A stretch of DNA of 33,192 nt from Bacteroidales bacterium (GTDB lineage Bacteria > Bacteroidota > Bacteroidia > Bacteroidales > UBA932). The notes beneath the pieces were generated by a model. It was not told where the DNA came from and searched no databases. It saw nothing but the letters and a program-made list of their open reading frames with translations. The stretch lies in NCBI GenBank assembly GCA_012798805.1, contig JAAZMM010000032.1:1-33192 (forward strand). The letters are read 5' to 3'. Both the position numbers and the translations under genes were made by a program. This document shows, one piece after another, positions 24,281 through 31,937 of the stretch; the first letter of the stretch is position 1, and each line of letters begins with the position of its first letter.

Positions 24281-25405
24281 ATGGCGGGTATCTATCTTCA
24301 TCTGCCCTTTTGTTCCTCATTTTGCCTCTACTGTGACTTCTATTCCGAGGTTAATGAGAGCACGCTGCGCAGAGGTTATCTGGATGCCCTGAAGGCCGAG
24401 ATTTCGGAACGAGCCAATTATTTTGCAGGAGTGCTCCCCGATACCATCTATATGGGAGGGGGCACTCCTTCGCTTTTTGACCCTGAAGAGATTGCTGAAT
24501 TGGCGGATTTGTTGCGGGATGGATTTAAGATCACGCATCTTCGTGAATTTACCCTTGAGGCCAATCCCGATGATATTACTCCACAGAAGTTGGAAGGGTG
24601 GCGCCGTGCAGGGGTGGACAGGCTCAGCATAGGCGTTCAATCCTTTTTCGATGACCATTTGGCATGGATGCGGCGCAGACACAGCTCTAGTCAGGCAATT
24701 AATGCCTTCAAAATGGCGCGAAAGGCTGATTATAATAACATCTCCCTTGATCTTATTTTTGGCTTTGAAGGGCTTTCCGAGGAGCAGTGGAGGCATAATA
24801 TCGAACAACTTACGGCTCTCTCTCCTGAGCATATTTCATGTTATCAGATGAGTATAGAGCCGGGAAGTGAACTTGCTTTGCTCGCAGACGCCGGTCGCTA
24901 CAAAGAGCCTTCAGAGGAGATTTGTGCTGATCAATACTCCATTTTGCAAAAACTACTTGAAGATGCAGGTTATCGCCAGTACGAAATATCCAATTTTGCT
25001 CGCCCTGGGCGAGAAGCGCTGCATAATGCCTCTTATTGGGAGAGAGTGCCCTATCTTGGGTTAGGGGCTTCGGCACACTCTTTTGACGGCCGCCGCTGCC
25101 GCTACCGGAATATTGCAGACATAAAGAGTTATATTGCCGCAATGGGGGCCAATGATTTTGCTCAAATCAGAAAAGAGGAAATCCTCTCGGATGATGATAT
25201 ATTCAATGAGCAGATAATGCTCGGGCTAAGAAAGGTTTCCGGTCTTTCTCTCTCCTCTCTTGAGAGTTCACGGCTGGCCAAAATAAAACCGGTGCTCAAT
25301 CATTTGACGAACACCGGTGAAATTATATCTGAAGGAGACATTATCCGTATTCCGGCAGAGAGAATGTTTGTCTCGGACGGGATAATGCAACAACTATTTC
25401 TCTAG
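24281..25405 (+). CDS. hemW: Radical SAM heme chaperone HemW
   Basis: The 374-residue protein has the radical SAM cluster motif CSSFCLYC (Cys11, Cys15, Cys18) in IYLHLPFCSSFCLYCDFYSE, the GGGTPSLF glycine motif near residue 59, EANPDDIT, and DRLSIGVQSFFDDHLAWMRRRHSSSQA. The HLPFC context, CDF after the third cysteine and length fit HemW rather than coproporphyrinogen dehydrogenase HemN. HemW binds heme and is thought to deliver it to respiratory heme proteins. Its convergent neighbour is a heme-binding cytochrome b; the two stop codons share one CTAG. It follows the coiled-coil gene by 11 bases. Confidence 0.9.
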   Translation: MAGIYLHLPFCSSFCLYCDFYSEVNESTLRRGYLDALKAEISERANYFAGVLPDTIYMGGGTPSLFDPEEIAELADLLRDGFKITHLREFTLEANPDDITPQKLEGWRRAGVDRLSIGVQSFFDDHLAWMRRRHSSSQAINAFKMARKADYNNISLDLIFGFEGLSEEQWRHNIEQLTALSPEHISCYQMSIEPGSELALLADAGRYKEPSEEICADQYSILQKLLEDAGYRQYEISNFARPGREALHNASYWERVPYLGLGASAHSFDGRRCRYRNIADIKSYIAAMGANDFAQIRKEEILSDDDIFNEQIMLGLRKVSGLSLSSLESSRLAKIKPVLNHLTNTGEIISEGDIIRIPAERMFVSDGIMQQLFL

Positions 25406-26067
25406 ACCATACCGTTTGCCTTCAAATAGGCGTAAATGGCGGTCAAAGCAAAACCGGCCATGATTATGGTTACTACCACAATGCCGATCACTTTCAATCT
25501 CTTGAACCAGATGGCGTTGCTCAATCCGATAGACTGGAATGCACTCCAAAAACCGTGGGTAAGGTGGAACCAGATAGCGACGAACCAGATAAGATAGAGA
25601 ATAGTCATCCATATATTGCCAAATGTGGAAGTCATCAATTTGTTAGGATCGGCTGAATGACCGCCCATCCACTCTGCCAGCTGCATATCAGCCCAGAAGT
25701 GTGTGAGATGGAGTATAAGTCCCAGGATTACGATGATACCGAGAACTATCATATTGCGTGAAGCCCATGAATCGGTAGCAGCTTTGTTGGGAACTGCATA
25801 ACGGTTATAGCCACCGCGAGCCTTTATGTTACCTAGAGTGAGAATAAATGCGTAGATGATGTGGATTACAAATCCGAAAGCGAGTACGGGCACCATTATG
25901 CTCACAATGGGAAGAGACATAAATTCACAGACTTGTACGAATGTCTCCTCGCTGAAAATGGATGTAATATTAAGGCCCATATGGAGCGCCAGGAATAGTA
26001 TGAGAAACAATCCGCTGATGCTCATGATAACCTTTTTTCCGATGGATGAAGTAAATATATTTGCCAT
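25402..26067 (-). CDS. sdhC: Succinate dehydrogenase/fumarate reductase cytochrome b558 subunit
   Basis: The 221-residue membrane protein has five helices. Histidine-bearing helices that can hold two b hemes are visible: LFLALHMGLN, GFVIHIIYAF, ILGLILHLTHFW and AIWFHLTHGFWSAFQSIG. This is the diheme cytochrome b of the B. subtilis SdhC/Wolinella FrdC class used by Bacteroidota, which exchanges electrons with menaquinol. The flavoprotein and iron-sulfur subunits normally follow this gene, but downstream is the convergent hemW, so the gene stands alone here. Whether frdA/frdB are elsewhere cannot be seen. A promoter shared region with pyrH lies upstream. Confidence 0.9.
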   Translation of the reverse strand: MANIFTSSIGKKVIMSISGLFLILFLALHMGLNITSIFSEETFVQVCEFMSLPIVSIMVPVLAFGFVIHIIYAFILTLGNIKARGGYNRYAVPNKAATDSWASRNMIVLGIIVILGLILHLTHFWADMQLAEWMGGHSADPNKLMTSTFGNIWMTILYLIWFVAIWFHLTHGFWSAFQSIGLSNAIWFKRLKVIGIVVVTIIMAGFALTAIYAYLKANGMV

Positions 26068-26104
26068 AAGTCAAATTTGGTATATTGTCAATTGTTTTAG
26101 AGCG

Positions 26105-26135
26105 CAAATATAGGCCTTTAGTTGTAAAAATCATA
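26105..26135 (-). promoter_or_regulatory. Promoter of the cytochrome b gene
   Basis: On the minus strand, TATG at 26135-26132, a 19-base spacer and TATATTTG at 26112-26105 fit the Bacteroidota consensus with one -33 mismatch. It interleaves with the divergent pyrH promoter. Confidence 0.5.
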
Positions 26136-26152
26136 ATATTTGACTACTTTTG
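26122..26152 (+). promoter_or_regulatory. Promoter of pyrH-frr-DAHP synthase operon
   Basis: TTG at 26122-26124, a 20-base spacer and TACTTTTG at 26145-26152 match the consensus. The start codon at 26184 is 32 bases further on. The element overlaps the divergent cytochrome b promoter. Confidence 0.62.
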
Positions 26153-26183
26153 TTAGTTGTAAAATCAAGCAATAGATAATTGT

Positions 26184-26921
26184 ATGAGGTACAACAGGAT
26201 ATTATTGAAGCTCAGTGGTGAGGCGATAGGAGGGAAGGATGGAGTTGGACTCGATGAAGATGTTATGGCGCGCTATGCCGGTGCAGTAGCTTCCGTAGTA
26301 AGCCGCGGCGTGCAGGTTGCCATTGTTATCGGCGGTGGTAATATTTTCCGTGGTCTGGCAGGTACGGAACGCGGATTTGACCGCGTGAGAGGCGACCAGA
26401 TGGGGATGCTTGCTACTGTGATCAATAGCATTGGGCTTTCTCTTTCTCTGAGAAATGCGGGACTTAAGTCAGAGGTTTTCACCTCTACTCCGATGCGTCC
26501 CATGGCAAGATATTATATGCGTGACGAAGTCCTTGATTATATGGCAGAGGGCGGAGTGGCCATTGTCGCCGGCGGTACGGGCAATCCCTTTTTTACCACT
26601 GATTCTGCAGCAGCTTTGAGAGCTTGTGAACTTGGCGCAGATGCTCTTTTAAAAGGAACTAAAGTGGACGGAGTCTATGATAAGGATCCCAAAAAACATA
26701 CGGATGCTGTAAAGTACCACTCTATTACATTTGACAAAGTTATTGAGGACAATCTCCGGGTAATGGACCAGACTGCATTCACCCTTTGCAGGGAGAATGA
26801 TATGCCTGTGATTGTCTTTGACATAAACGAAGAAGGCAGCCTCGAACGACTTGTTGCCGGAGAGGAGGTGGGCACTCTGGTTTCCAACCATGTTAAGACG
26901 ATTATTAATATTCAAAATTGA
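26184..26921 (+). CDS. pyrH: UMP kinase
   Basis: The 245-residue amino-acid-kinase-fold enzyme phosphorylates UMP to UDP in pyrimidine synthesis. Motifs include LLKLSGEAIGG at the start, IVIGGGNIFRG, RGDQMGMLATVINS, AGGTGNPFFTTDSAAALRA and LKGTKVDGVYDKDPKK, all standard for bacterial PyrH. Length matches the E. coli enzyme closely. It is followed by frr, as in very many bacteria, with the pyrH stop overlapping a possible TTG start of frr and 5 bases before its ATG. Confidence 0.96.
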   Translation: MRYNRILLKLSGEAIGGKDGVGLDEDVMARYAGAVASVVSRGVQVAIVIGGGNIFRGLAGTERGFDRVRGDQMGMLATVINSIGLSLSLRNAGLKSEVFTSTPMRPMARYYMRDEVLDYMAEGGVAIVAGGTGNPFFTTDSAAALRACELGADALLKGTKVDGVYDKDPKKHTDAVKYHSITFDKVIEDNLRVMDQTAFTLCRENDMPVIVFDINEEGSLERLVAGEEVGTLVSNHVKTIINIQN

Positions 26922-26926
26922 CAACG

Positions 26927-27490
26927 ATGATAGACAAAGCAAAAGAGATCATTGCTGCGACCAGCCAAAAGATGGCTGATGCCGTGGAGTTTCTGGACGA
27001 AGATCTTAAAACCTATAGGGCAGGCAAGGCCAATCCGACAGTGTTCAACACAGTTATGGTCAATTATTACGGGTCGATGACTCCGGTACCCCAAGTTGCC
27101 AGCATCAACACTCCTGATGCCAAGACATTTATCATTCAGCCTTGGGAGAAAAACATGATTCCTGCAATTGAGAAGGCGATTATGGATGCAAATATCGGTT
27201 TTACTCCGCAGAATAATGGAGAACAGATCCGAATCAATGTTCCGGCTTTGACGGAGGAACGCCGTCGTGATCTGGTTAAGAAAGCGAGAACCGCCGGTGA
27301 AAATGCCAAGATAAGTATTCGTAATGCTCGTCGCGAAGGCATAGATACACTCAAAAAGTTGCAGAAAGAGGGAATGCCGGAGGATGTGGTAAAAGTCTCT
27401 GAAGTGGACATCCAGAAGGAGACCGACACTTATACAAAGAATGTTGATGACTTGCTCGCCGAGAAGGAGAAAGAGATAATGACAGTATAA
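26927..27490 (+). CDS. frr: Ribosome recycling factor
   Basis: The 187-residue protein splits post-termination ribosomes with EF-G. Visible motifs are the start with AVEFLDEDLKTYRAGKANP, the RPGMATP-like segment KTFIIQPWEKNMIPAIEKAI, GFTPQNNGEQIRINVPALTEERRRDLVKKARTAGENAKISIRNARR, and a C-terminal helix. An in-frame TTG lies 9 bases upstream (26918), but ATG 26927 gives the family-standard MIDKAKEI start and length. Its TAA shares a base with the ATG of the next gene (TAATG), implying translational coupling. Confidence 0.95.
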   Translation: MIDKAKEIIAATSQKMADAVEFLDEDLKTYRAGKANPTVFNTVMVNYYGSMTPVPQVASINTPDAKTFIIQPWEKNMIPAIEKAIMDANIGFTPQNNGEQIRINVPALTEERRRDLVKKARTAGENAKISIRNARREGIDTLKKLQKEGMPEDVVKVSEVDIQKETDTYTKNVDDLLAEKEKEIMTV

Positions 27491-28527
27491 TGATACAAAT
27501 CATCTGCGGACCCTGCAGTGCCGAATCCGAAGAGCAGGTGCTGGCTACAGCATCTGCTCTTGTTGATGTTTTTGCAGGCAGGAAAGATTATCGCCACATA
27601 GCATTTAGGGCAGGGCTTTGGAAACCCCGTACCCGTCCCGGCACCTTTGAAGGGGTGGGAGAAGAGGGTCTTCCATGGTTGCAGCGGGTACGCAGCGAAA
27701 CCGGCCTGAAAGTCATTGTGGAGGTGGCTACACCGGCTCATCTTGAGGCAGTTCTTGAAGCAGGTATTGATATGATATGGATTGGGGCCCGCACCACGGC
27801 TAATCCCTTCGCGGTACAGGATCTGGCAGATGCTTTACAAGGGGTCGATATCCCCGTGTTTGTGAAAAACCCCCTCAATCCGGATCTCGATCTATGGCTC
27901 GGTGCTGTCGAACGTCTGGAAATGGCAGGTGTGCGAGATATTACCGTCATCCATCGGGGTTTTTCATTTTACGAAAAAGGACGTTATCGCAACCAGCCGA
28001 AGTGGCAGGTGCCCATTGATCTGATGCGAAGACGCCCTGACCTTAAAATACTCTGTGATCCAAGTCACATATCCGGTAAACGCGAATATATCCAAGAGAT
28101 ATCGCAGATGGCGATGAACCTGGGGTTTGATGGACTATTTATTGAGAGCCACATCTCTCCTGACTCTGCCCTAAGCGATGCAGATCAACAAATCGAGCCA
28201 CGGCATTTAGCCCGGATACTCGATAACATCAAGATAGGCAGCAGCATTCCTGAAGATGAAGAACTAACCCGAAAGTTACAGGAATTCAGGGCACGGATAG
28301 ACCTGCTTGACGAGAATATTTTGGAGATTCTCGCACTTAGGATGGGGGTGGTAGATCAGATTGGCGAACAGAAACGGCGTGGAAATATCACCATCCTGCA
28401 ACAGCAGCGATGGGAAGAGATTCTTGAAAAAACATCTGAGGGTGCGGCAGAACGCAATCTTGATCAGGCATTTGTGGAGGAATTGTTTAAACTTATTCAT
28501 ATGGCCTCTATCAAACGACAGGTTTAA
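27490..28527 (+). CDS. Bifunctional DAHP synthase / chorismate mutase
   Basis: The 345-residue fusion has a class I-beta (KDO8P-synthase-like) DAHP synthase domain at about residues 1-245. It contains ICGPCSAES, FRAGLWKPRTRPGTFEGVG, WIGARTTANPF, VFVKNPLNPD and CDPSHISGKREY. An AroQ-type chorismate mutase follows at about 255-345 (EFRARIDLLDENILEILALRMGVVDQIGEQKR). It condenses PEP and erythrose 4-phosphate at the head of the shikimate pathway and isomerises chorismate to prephenate; the mutase domain commonly mediates feedback control. It overlaps frr by one base. A gene symbol is not assigned because naming differs (aroF, aroG or aroA(Q)). Confidence 0.93.
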   Translation: MIQIICGPCSAESEEQVLATASALVDVFAGRKDYRHIAFRAGLWKPRTRPGTFEGVGEEGLPWLQRVRSETGLKVIVEVATPAHLEAVLEAGIDMIWIGARTTANPFAVQDLADALQGVDIPVFVKNPLNPDLDLWLGAVERLEMAGVRDITVIHRGFSFYEKGRYRNQPKWQVPIDLMRRRPDLKILCDPSHISGKREYIQEISQMAMNLGFDGLFIESHISPDSALSDADQQIEPRHLARILDNIKIGSSIPEDEELTRKLQEFRARIDLLDENILEILALRMGVVDQIGEQKRRGNITILQQQRWEEILEKTSEGAAERNLDQAFVEELFKLIHMASIKRQV

Positions 28528-28534
28528 GTGGTGC

Positions 28535-28611
28535 GGGTTGCGCGTTGCAGGTTGCGGGGTGAGCCAACGGCTAACGGCTAACAGCCATTTCCAGGGTTAG
28601 GGTTGCGCGTT
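28535..28611. repeat. Two heptanucleotide tandem repeats with flanking duplicate
   Basis: Three 7-base units GTTGCGC, GTTGCAG, GTTGCGG occupy 28537-28557. Three more, AACGGCT, AACGGCT, AACAGCC, occupy 28566-28586, and these read GTTAGCC-like on the other strand. The 12-mer GGGTTGCGCGTT occurs at both 28535 and 28600. The block is GC-rich within an AT-rich spacer and does not look coding. Origin is unknown; strand slippage is a plausible source. Confidence 0.7.
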
Positions 28612-28649
28612 ATGGGGTGTAGGATAAAAATATTTAAAATTTATTATTA

Positions 28650-28676
28650 TTGTTTACAAATTATTTCCTATCTTTG
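28650..28676 (+). promoter_or_regulatory. Promoter of the OmpA/TPR-like gene
   Basis: TATCTTTG at 28669-28676 is a perfect -7 element. The nearest TTG (28650-28652) is 16 bases upstream, shorter than the usual spacing, so the -33 part is uncertain. The dyad CCAAT-TAT-ATTGG at 28683-28695 sits at the predicted 5' end of the transcript, which would have a leader of about 70 bases. Confidence 0.58.
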
Positions 28677-28751
28677 GCATTGCCAATTATATTGGAATAA
28701 AAGTATTCAAGATTGACAAAAAGATTAACAATAAGTAACTTAAAACAAGAC

Positions 28752-30224
28752 ATGATGAAAAAAATGGGTAAATTGTTGCTAATGGCTGCTTTGCTGCTTG
28801 TTGCAACATTCTCTGCAAATGCCAAAGCTGACAAGGTGGAACTCTGTGACGGCAAAATCGCAGTAGCAGTAAAGGATCTTGCTCCAAATGCGGATCTTAC
28901 AGGCCTGGTTACCAACTACACCATCACAGTAGCTCCTGACGTTGTCGAGCAGTGCACGGCACTGATTATAACCCCGGTTATCAGGGATGCTGATTCCAAC
29001 ACCAAGAGGGTTGTCGAGGTACTGGTTATCAGTGCTCCCGGCGAAAGGTACCGCAGTATGTGGGTTGAAGAGCAGCTCTACAAGGTATGCGACCCCAACC
29101 GTGTAAAATTCTATACTACCAAAAAGGGCGAGTACCTTACCATCGAGACAAGCACTTCCGTGCCCTATGAGACCTGGATGGATGATGCAAAGTTTACCGT
29201 GACTACACAGAAAGCTACTTACAATCCCGATTGTATTGAGAGCCTGTGCGGAACCGAAGAAGTTTGCGATGTTCCCTATCTTAGCAGTCCACTAGTAGTT
29301 GACCCGCTCTGGAGCTCAGTTACACCTGTTTTGGTAGAAATTGATCCTATCAGGGCTCTTAAGACCAAACTTTACTATCCTGTAAATGTTTCCAGATCAA
29401 TCGAGTCTTATTTGGAGAATCAGGATGCACTCGCACTCCTGGGTACACTTGATCAGCCTCATTTCACGGTTGCAAGTATAAGGATCAATGGTTGGGCATC
29501 TCCCGAGGCTTCAGTAGCTTATAACCAAAGACTTTCTGAAAGACGTGCTGCTACTCTTAAGGGCATCATTGCCGGTAAATATGATTTCCCCGAGAGTGTT
29601 TATGCCGTGTCCGGAGAGGGCGAGTATTGGGATGCAGTTATCGACTTCATCGCAACTACTGATGATCCCGTTGTAAAGGCTTCTAAGGAAGAACTTGAGG
29701 CTGCGATTGCAAACAACGCCAATCTTGACTCAAGAGAGGCAGCTATCAAGAGAATTGACAGGGGCAGACCTTACAGGATTATTTTCGATCAGGTATATCC
29801 CAGATCACGTTTTGCCGACTGCACAGTATCTTACCAGCTTAGAGGCTTTGACAGAGAGCATGCTATGATTGTTTTCAGAAATGATCCTTACCAGCTCACT
29901 GAGAATGATTACATCCAGCTTCTCGCTGTTGATCCTGATCCCGAGGTACTTGAAAAGGCTGTAGAGATCTATGAAAATGAGAGTCTCTATGCTATCGCTG
30001 CAAAAGCTGAGGCAGATGCAGGTAATTACGATCAGGCTATTGCATACTATGAGAAAGCAGGTGATTCAGAGGAAGTGATGAATAACATTGCTTGCTGTTA
30101 CCTCCTCAAGGGTGACTCAAAGAGTGCAGAGAAGTATCTTGAGAAGACCAAGGGTCTGGATGTTTATGAAGGCAACCAGAACGAATTGAGAAAAGTAGTT
30201 TTGAACAACAAGTACTTTAAGTAA
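28752..30224 (+). CDS. Secreted OmpA-like/TPR protein
   Basis: The product of about 490 residues has a signal peptide (MMKKMGKLLLMAALLLVATFSANA). The N-terminal half is beta-rich with paired cysteines and resembles Bacteroidota surface proteins that carry a DUF3868-type domain before an OmpA domain; this is only suggestive. Around residues 245-275, INGWASPEASVAYNQRLSERRAATLKGII matches the peptidoglycan-binding OmpA core (GxASPExSxxxNxxLSxxRA). The last 90 residues look like TPR helices (AKAEADAGNYDQAIAYYEKAG, CCYLLKGDSKSAEKYLEK). A TTG further up is in frame, but ATG 28752 heads the signal peptide. A strong terminator follows. Confidence 0.78.
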   Translation: MMKKMGKLLLMAALLLVATFSANAKADKVELCDGKIAVAVKDLAPNADLTGLVTNYTITVAPDVVEQCTALIITPVIRDADSNTKRVVEVLVISAPGERYRSMWVEEQLYKVCDPNRVKFYTTKKGEYLTIETSTSVPYETWMDDAKFTVTTQKATYNPDCIESLCGTEEVCDVPYLSSPLVVDPLWSSVTPVLVEIDPIRALKTKLYYPVNVSRSIESYLENQDALALLGTLDQPHFTVASIRINGWASPEASVAYNQRLSERRAATLKGIIAGKYDFPESVYAVSGEGEYWDAVIDFIATTDDPVVKASKEELEAAIANNANLDSREAAIKRIDRGRPYRIIFDQVYPRSRFADCTVSYQLRGFDREHAMIVFRNDPYQLTENDYIQLLAVDPDPEVLEKAVEIYENESLYAIAAKAEADAGNYDQAIAYYEKAGDSEEVMNNIACCYLLKGDSKSAEKYLEKTKGLDVYEGNQNELRKVVLNNKYFK

Positions 30225-30254
30225 CAGTTTCAATTCTCAATTTGAAGTAAAATC

Positions 30255-30287
30255 ATGCTGCCCGTCAAATCGCGGGCAGCATTTTTT
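30255..30287 (+). terminator. Rho-independent terminator after the OmpA/TPR-like gene
   Basis: ATGCTGCCCG (30255-30264) pairs perfectly with CGGGCAGCAT (30273-30282) around an 8-base loop and is followed by a run of T to 30287. It lies 31 bases after the stop codon. Confidence 0.88.
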
Positions 30288-30296
30288 GATACGATA

Positions 30297-30326
30297 TTGC
30301 CAAACTGCAATTATTTTGTACATTTG
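30297..30326 (+). promoter_or_regulatory. Promoter of tRNA-Leu
   Basis: TTG at 30297-30299, a 19-base spacer and TACATTTG at 30319-30326 match the Bacteroidota consensus, 28 bases before the tRNA 5' end. Confidence 0.72.
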
Positions 30327-30354
30327 CAACTCCAAGGCGAAAGCCCCATACCTG

Positions 30355-30440
30355 GCTCAGGTGGTGGAATAGGTAGACACGCAGGACTTAAAATCCTGTG
30401 GGCAGAAATGCCCGTACGGGTTCGATTCCCGTCCCGAGCA
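30355..30440 (+). tRNA. tRNA-Leu (anticodon UAA)
   Basis: The 86-base class II tRNA starts GCTCAGG and ends CCCGAGC plus discriminator A; CCA is not encoded. The anticodon stem is CAGGA/TCCTG around CTTAAAA, with the anticodon TAA at 30389-30391. A long variable arm GGGCA-GAAA-TGCCC and the T arm ACGGG-TTCGATT-CCCGT are intact. One acceptor-stem position (A5 opposite C68) is mismatched as written. It has its own promoter and terminator. Confidence 0.95.
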
Positions 30441-30454
30441 CGATTTTTAAAATA

Positions 30455-30490
30455 AATCCCCATAAGATTTTTTCTTACGGGGATTTTTTT
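30455..30490 (+). terminator. Rho-independent terminator after tRNA-Leu
   Basis: AATCCCCATAAGA (30455-30467) pairs with TCTTACGGGGATT (30473 region to 30485) with one A-C mismatch, followed by a T-run ending at 30490. It begins 15 bases after the tRNA. Confidence 0.8.
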
Positions 30491-30507
30491 GTGAATCTAA
30501 CTTCAAT

Positions 30508-30537
30508 AGCAAGAGTGATGAAAAAGTTGCTCTTGCT
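30508..30537 (-). terminator. Hairpin after radA (possible terminator)
   Basis: AGCAAGAG (30508-30515) pairs with CTCTTGCT (30530-30537) around a 14-base loop. It starts two bases beyond the radA stop on the minus strand. The T-tract after it is poor in both directions, so it may be a weak or Rho-assisted terminator, or a 3'-end stabiliser. Confidence 0.45.
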
Positions 30538-30539
30538 TT

Positions 30540-31925
30540 CTATTTGAACAATTTCTTGCAGAGCGTAGGAATGTCTGAAATAGGGGTGACGGTTATGCCG
30601 CCTTCCGGTCGTTTTGCAAAAGAACTCTCTTTGTTGAAGGAAGAGATGAAAATTTGCTCGAATCCTAGCTTTTCGGCCTCGGAGATGCGTCTTTCCACTT
30701 GGCTTACCGGACGAATTTCACCGCTGAGCCCCACTTCTGCCGCAAAGCAGATCTTAGGACTTATAAAGAGATCGAAGTTGGAGGAGAGAATCGCAGCAAC
30801 AATAGCCAGATCGCATGCGGGATCACTTACTCTCAAGCCTCCGGCAATGTTGAGGAAAACATCTTTAGAGGCAAGTCTAAATCCTGCACGCTTCTCCAGT
30901 ACGGCAAGCAGCATATTTAGCCGTCTCACATCAAATCCGGTAGTCGAACGCTGTGGAGTACCGTAGGCTGCAGTACTTACCAATGCCTGTATCTCGATCA
31001 AAAAGGGTCTTGTACCATCCATCATAGCACTTACCGCCACCCCACTCAAGTCATCTTTGTGCATAGGCATAAGGATCTCGGATGGATTGGAAACCTCCCG
31101 AAGGCCACTGCCGGTCATTTCGAAGACTGCGAGTTCATCGGTGGACCCGAAACGGTTTTTTATGCTGCGAAGTATGCGGTAGGCACCTTTTGCGTCACCC
31201 TCGAAAAGTAATACCACATCCACTATATGTTCCAGTATTTTCGGACCTGCAATAGAGCCATCTTTGGTGATGTGCCCTATCAGGATCACCGGCACACTGC
31301 TCTCCTTGGCATAGCGCAGCAGCACCGAAGCACATTCTCTTACTTGAGAGACGCTGCCCGCTGAGGATTCAATGTTTTCGCTATAGATGGTCTGGATGGA
31401 GTCAATTATAAGCAAAGAGGGCTTAATCTCCTTTGCCTGAATCAGAATGTTTTCCAACAGAGTTTCGCCCAAAACATAACATTGGGAGTCATCCCCCTGC
31501 AATCTTTGTGCGCGGAGCTTTATCTGGACCGGACTTTCCTCACCCGATACATAGAGGGTCTTTAGCCCTGAGGCATATAGAGGAATCTGCAATGCAAGAG
31601 TTGATTTACCTATACCGGGTTCGCCTCCCATAAGTATCATCGAACCTTGAACCATTCCCCCTCCGAGTATCCTGTCAAGTTCGGTATTTCCTATGGAAAA
31701 TCTCTGTTCTTCGTCAAATGTGATTCCTGTTAGGAGTTGAGGACGTGCATCCCGGGTCTGTAAGAAGGTGCGATTGCGTCCCGAAACCCCACCCCCGGTA
31801 CCGGAGGAGAGCTTTGGTTCCTCTATCATAGTGTTCCATTCGCCGCAAGCGGGGCAGCGTCCCATCCATTTCGGACTCTCATTACCGCAGGAGCTGCAGT
31901 ACCATACTGTTTTTCTCTTTGCCAT
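30540..31925 (-). CDS. radA: DNA repair protein RadA
   Basis: The 461-residue protein has an N-terminal C4 zinc finger (Cys10, Cys13, Cys24, Cys27), a RecA-like ATPase with Walker A GGEPGIGKST at about residues 100-109 and LLIIDSIQTIYS as Walker B, and the RadA-specific KNRFG motif at 256-260. A C-terminal Lon-protease-like domain follows (FDVRRLNMLLAVLEKRAGFRLASKDVFLNIAGG). It promotes branch migration in recombination. I start at the ATG encoding MAKRKTVWYC, as in other RadA proteins; a further ATG seven codons upstream (31946) lies upstream of the -7 promoter element and is unlikely to be used. Confidence 0.95.
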   Translation of the reverse strand: MAKRKTVWYCSSCGNESPKWMGRCPACGEWNTMIEEPKLSSGTGGGVSGRNRTFLQTRDARPQLLTGITFDEEQRFSIGNTELDRILGGGMVQGSMILMGGEPGIGKSTLALQIPLYASGLKTLYVSGEESPVQIKLRAQRLQGDDSQCYVLGETLLENILIQAKEIKPSLLIIDSIQTIYSENIESSAGSVSQVRECASVLLRYAKESSVPVILIGHITKDGSIAGPKILEHIVDVVLLFEGDAKGAYRILRSIKNRFGSTDELAVFEMTGSGLREVSNPSEILMPMHKDDLSGVAVSAMMDGTRPFLIEIQALVSTAAYGTPQRSTTGFDVRRLNMLLAVLEKRAGFRLASKDVFLNIAGGLRVSDPACDLAIVAAILSSNFDLFISPKICFAAEVGLSGEIRPVSQVERRISEAEKLGFEQIFISSFNKESSFAKRPEGGITVTPISDIPTLCKKLFK

Positions 31926-31929
31926 GATG

Positions 31930-31937
31930 CAAAGATA
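31930..31937 (-). promoter_or_regulatory. -7 element of radA
   Basis: On the minus strand 31937-31930 reads TATCTTTG, a perfect -7 element, followed by CATC and then the radA ATG. Transcription would start at or within a base or two of the start codon. The -33 region is weak (a T-run). Confidence 0.55.

Noticed and set aside
26918-26926. TTG start for frr overlapping pyrH
   Set aside because: The ATG nine bases later gives the standard ribosome recycling factor start.
28593-28605. Telomere-like GGGTTAGGGTT
   Set aside because: Two units inside a GC-rich repeat block in a bacterial chromosome; most simply part of the heptanucleotide/duplicated sequence.
30255-30455. Open frame spanning the terminator and tRNA-Leu
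   Set aside because: It runs through an intrinsic terminator and a tRNA gene, so it is not a plausible protein.
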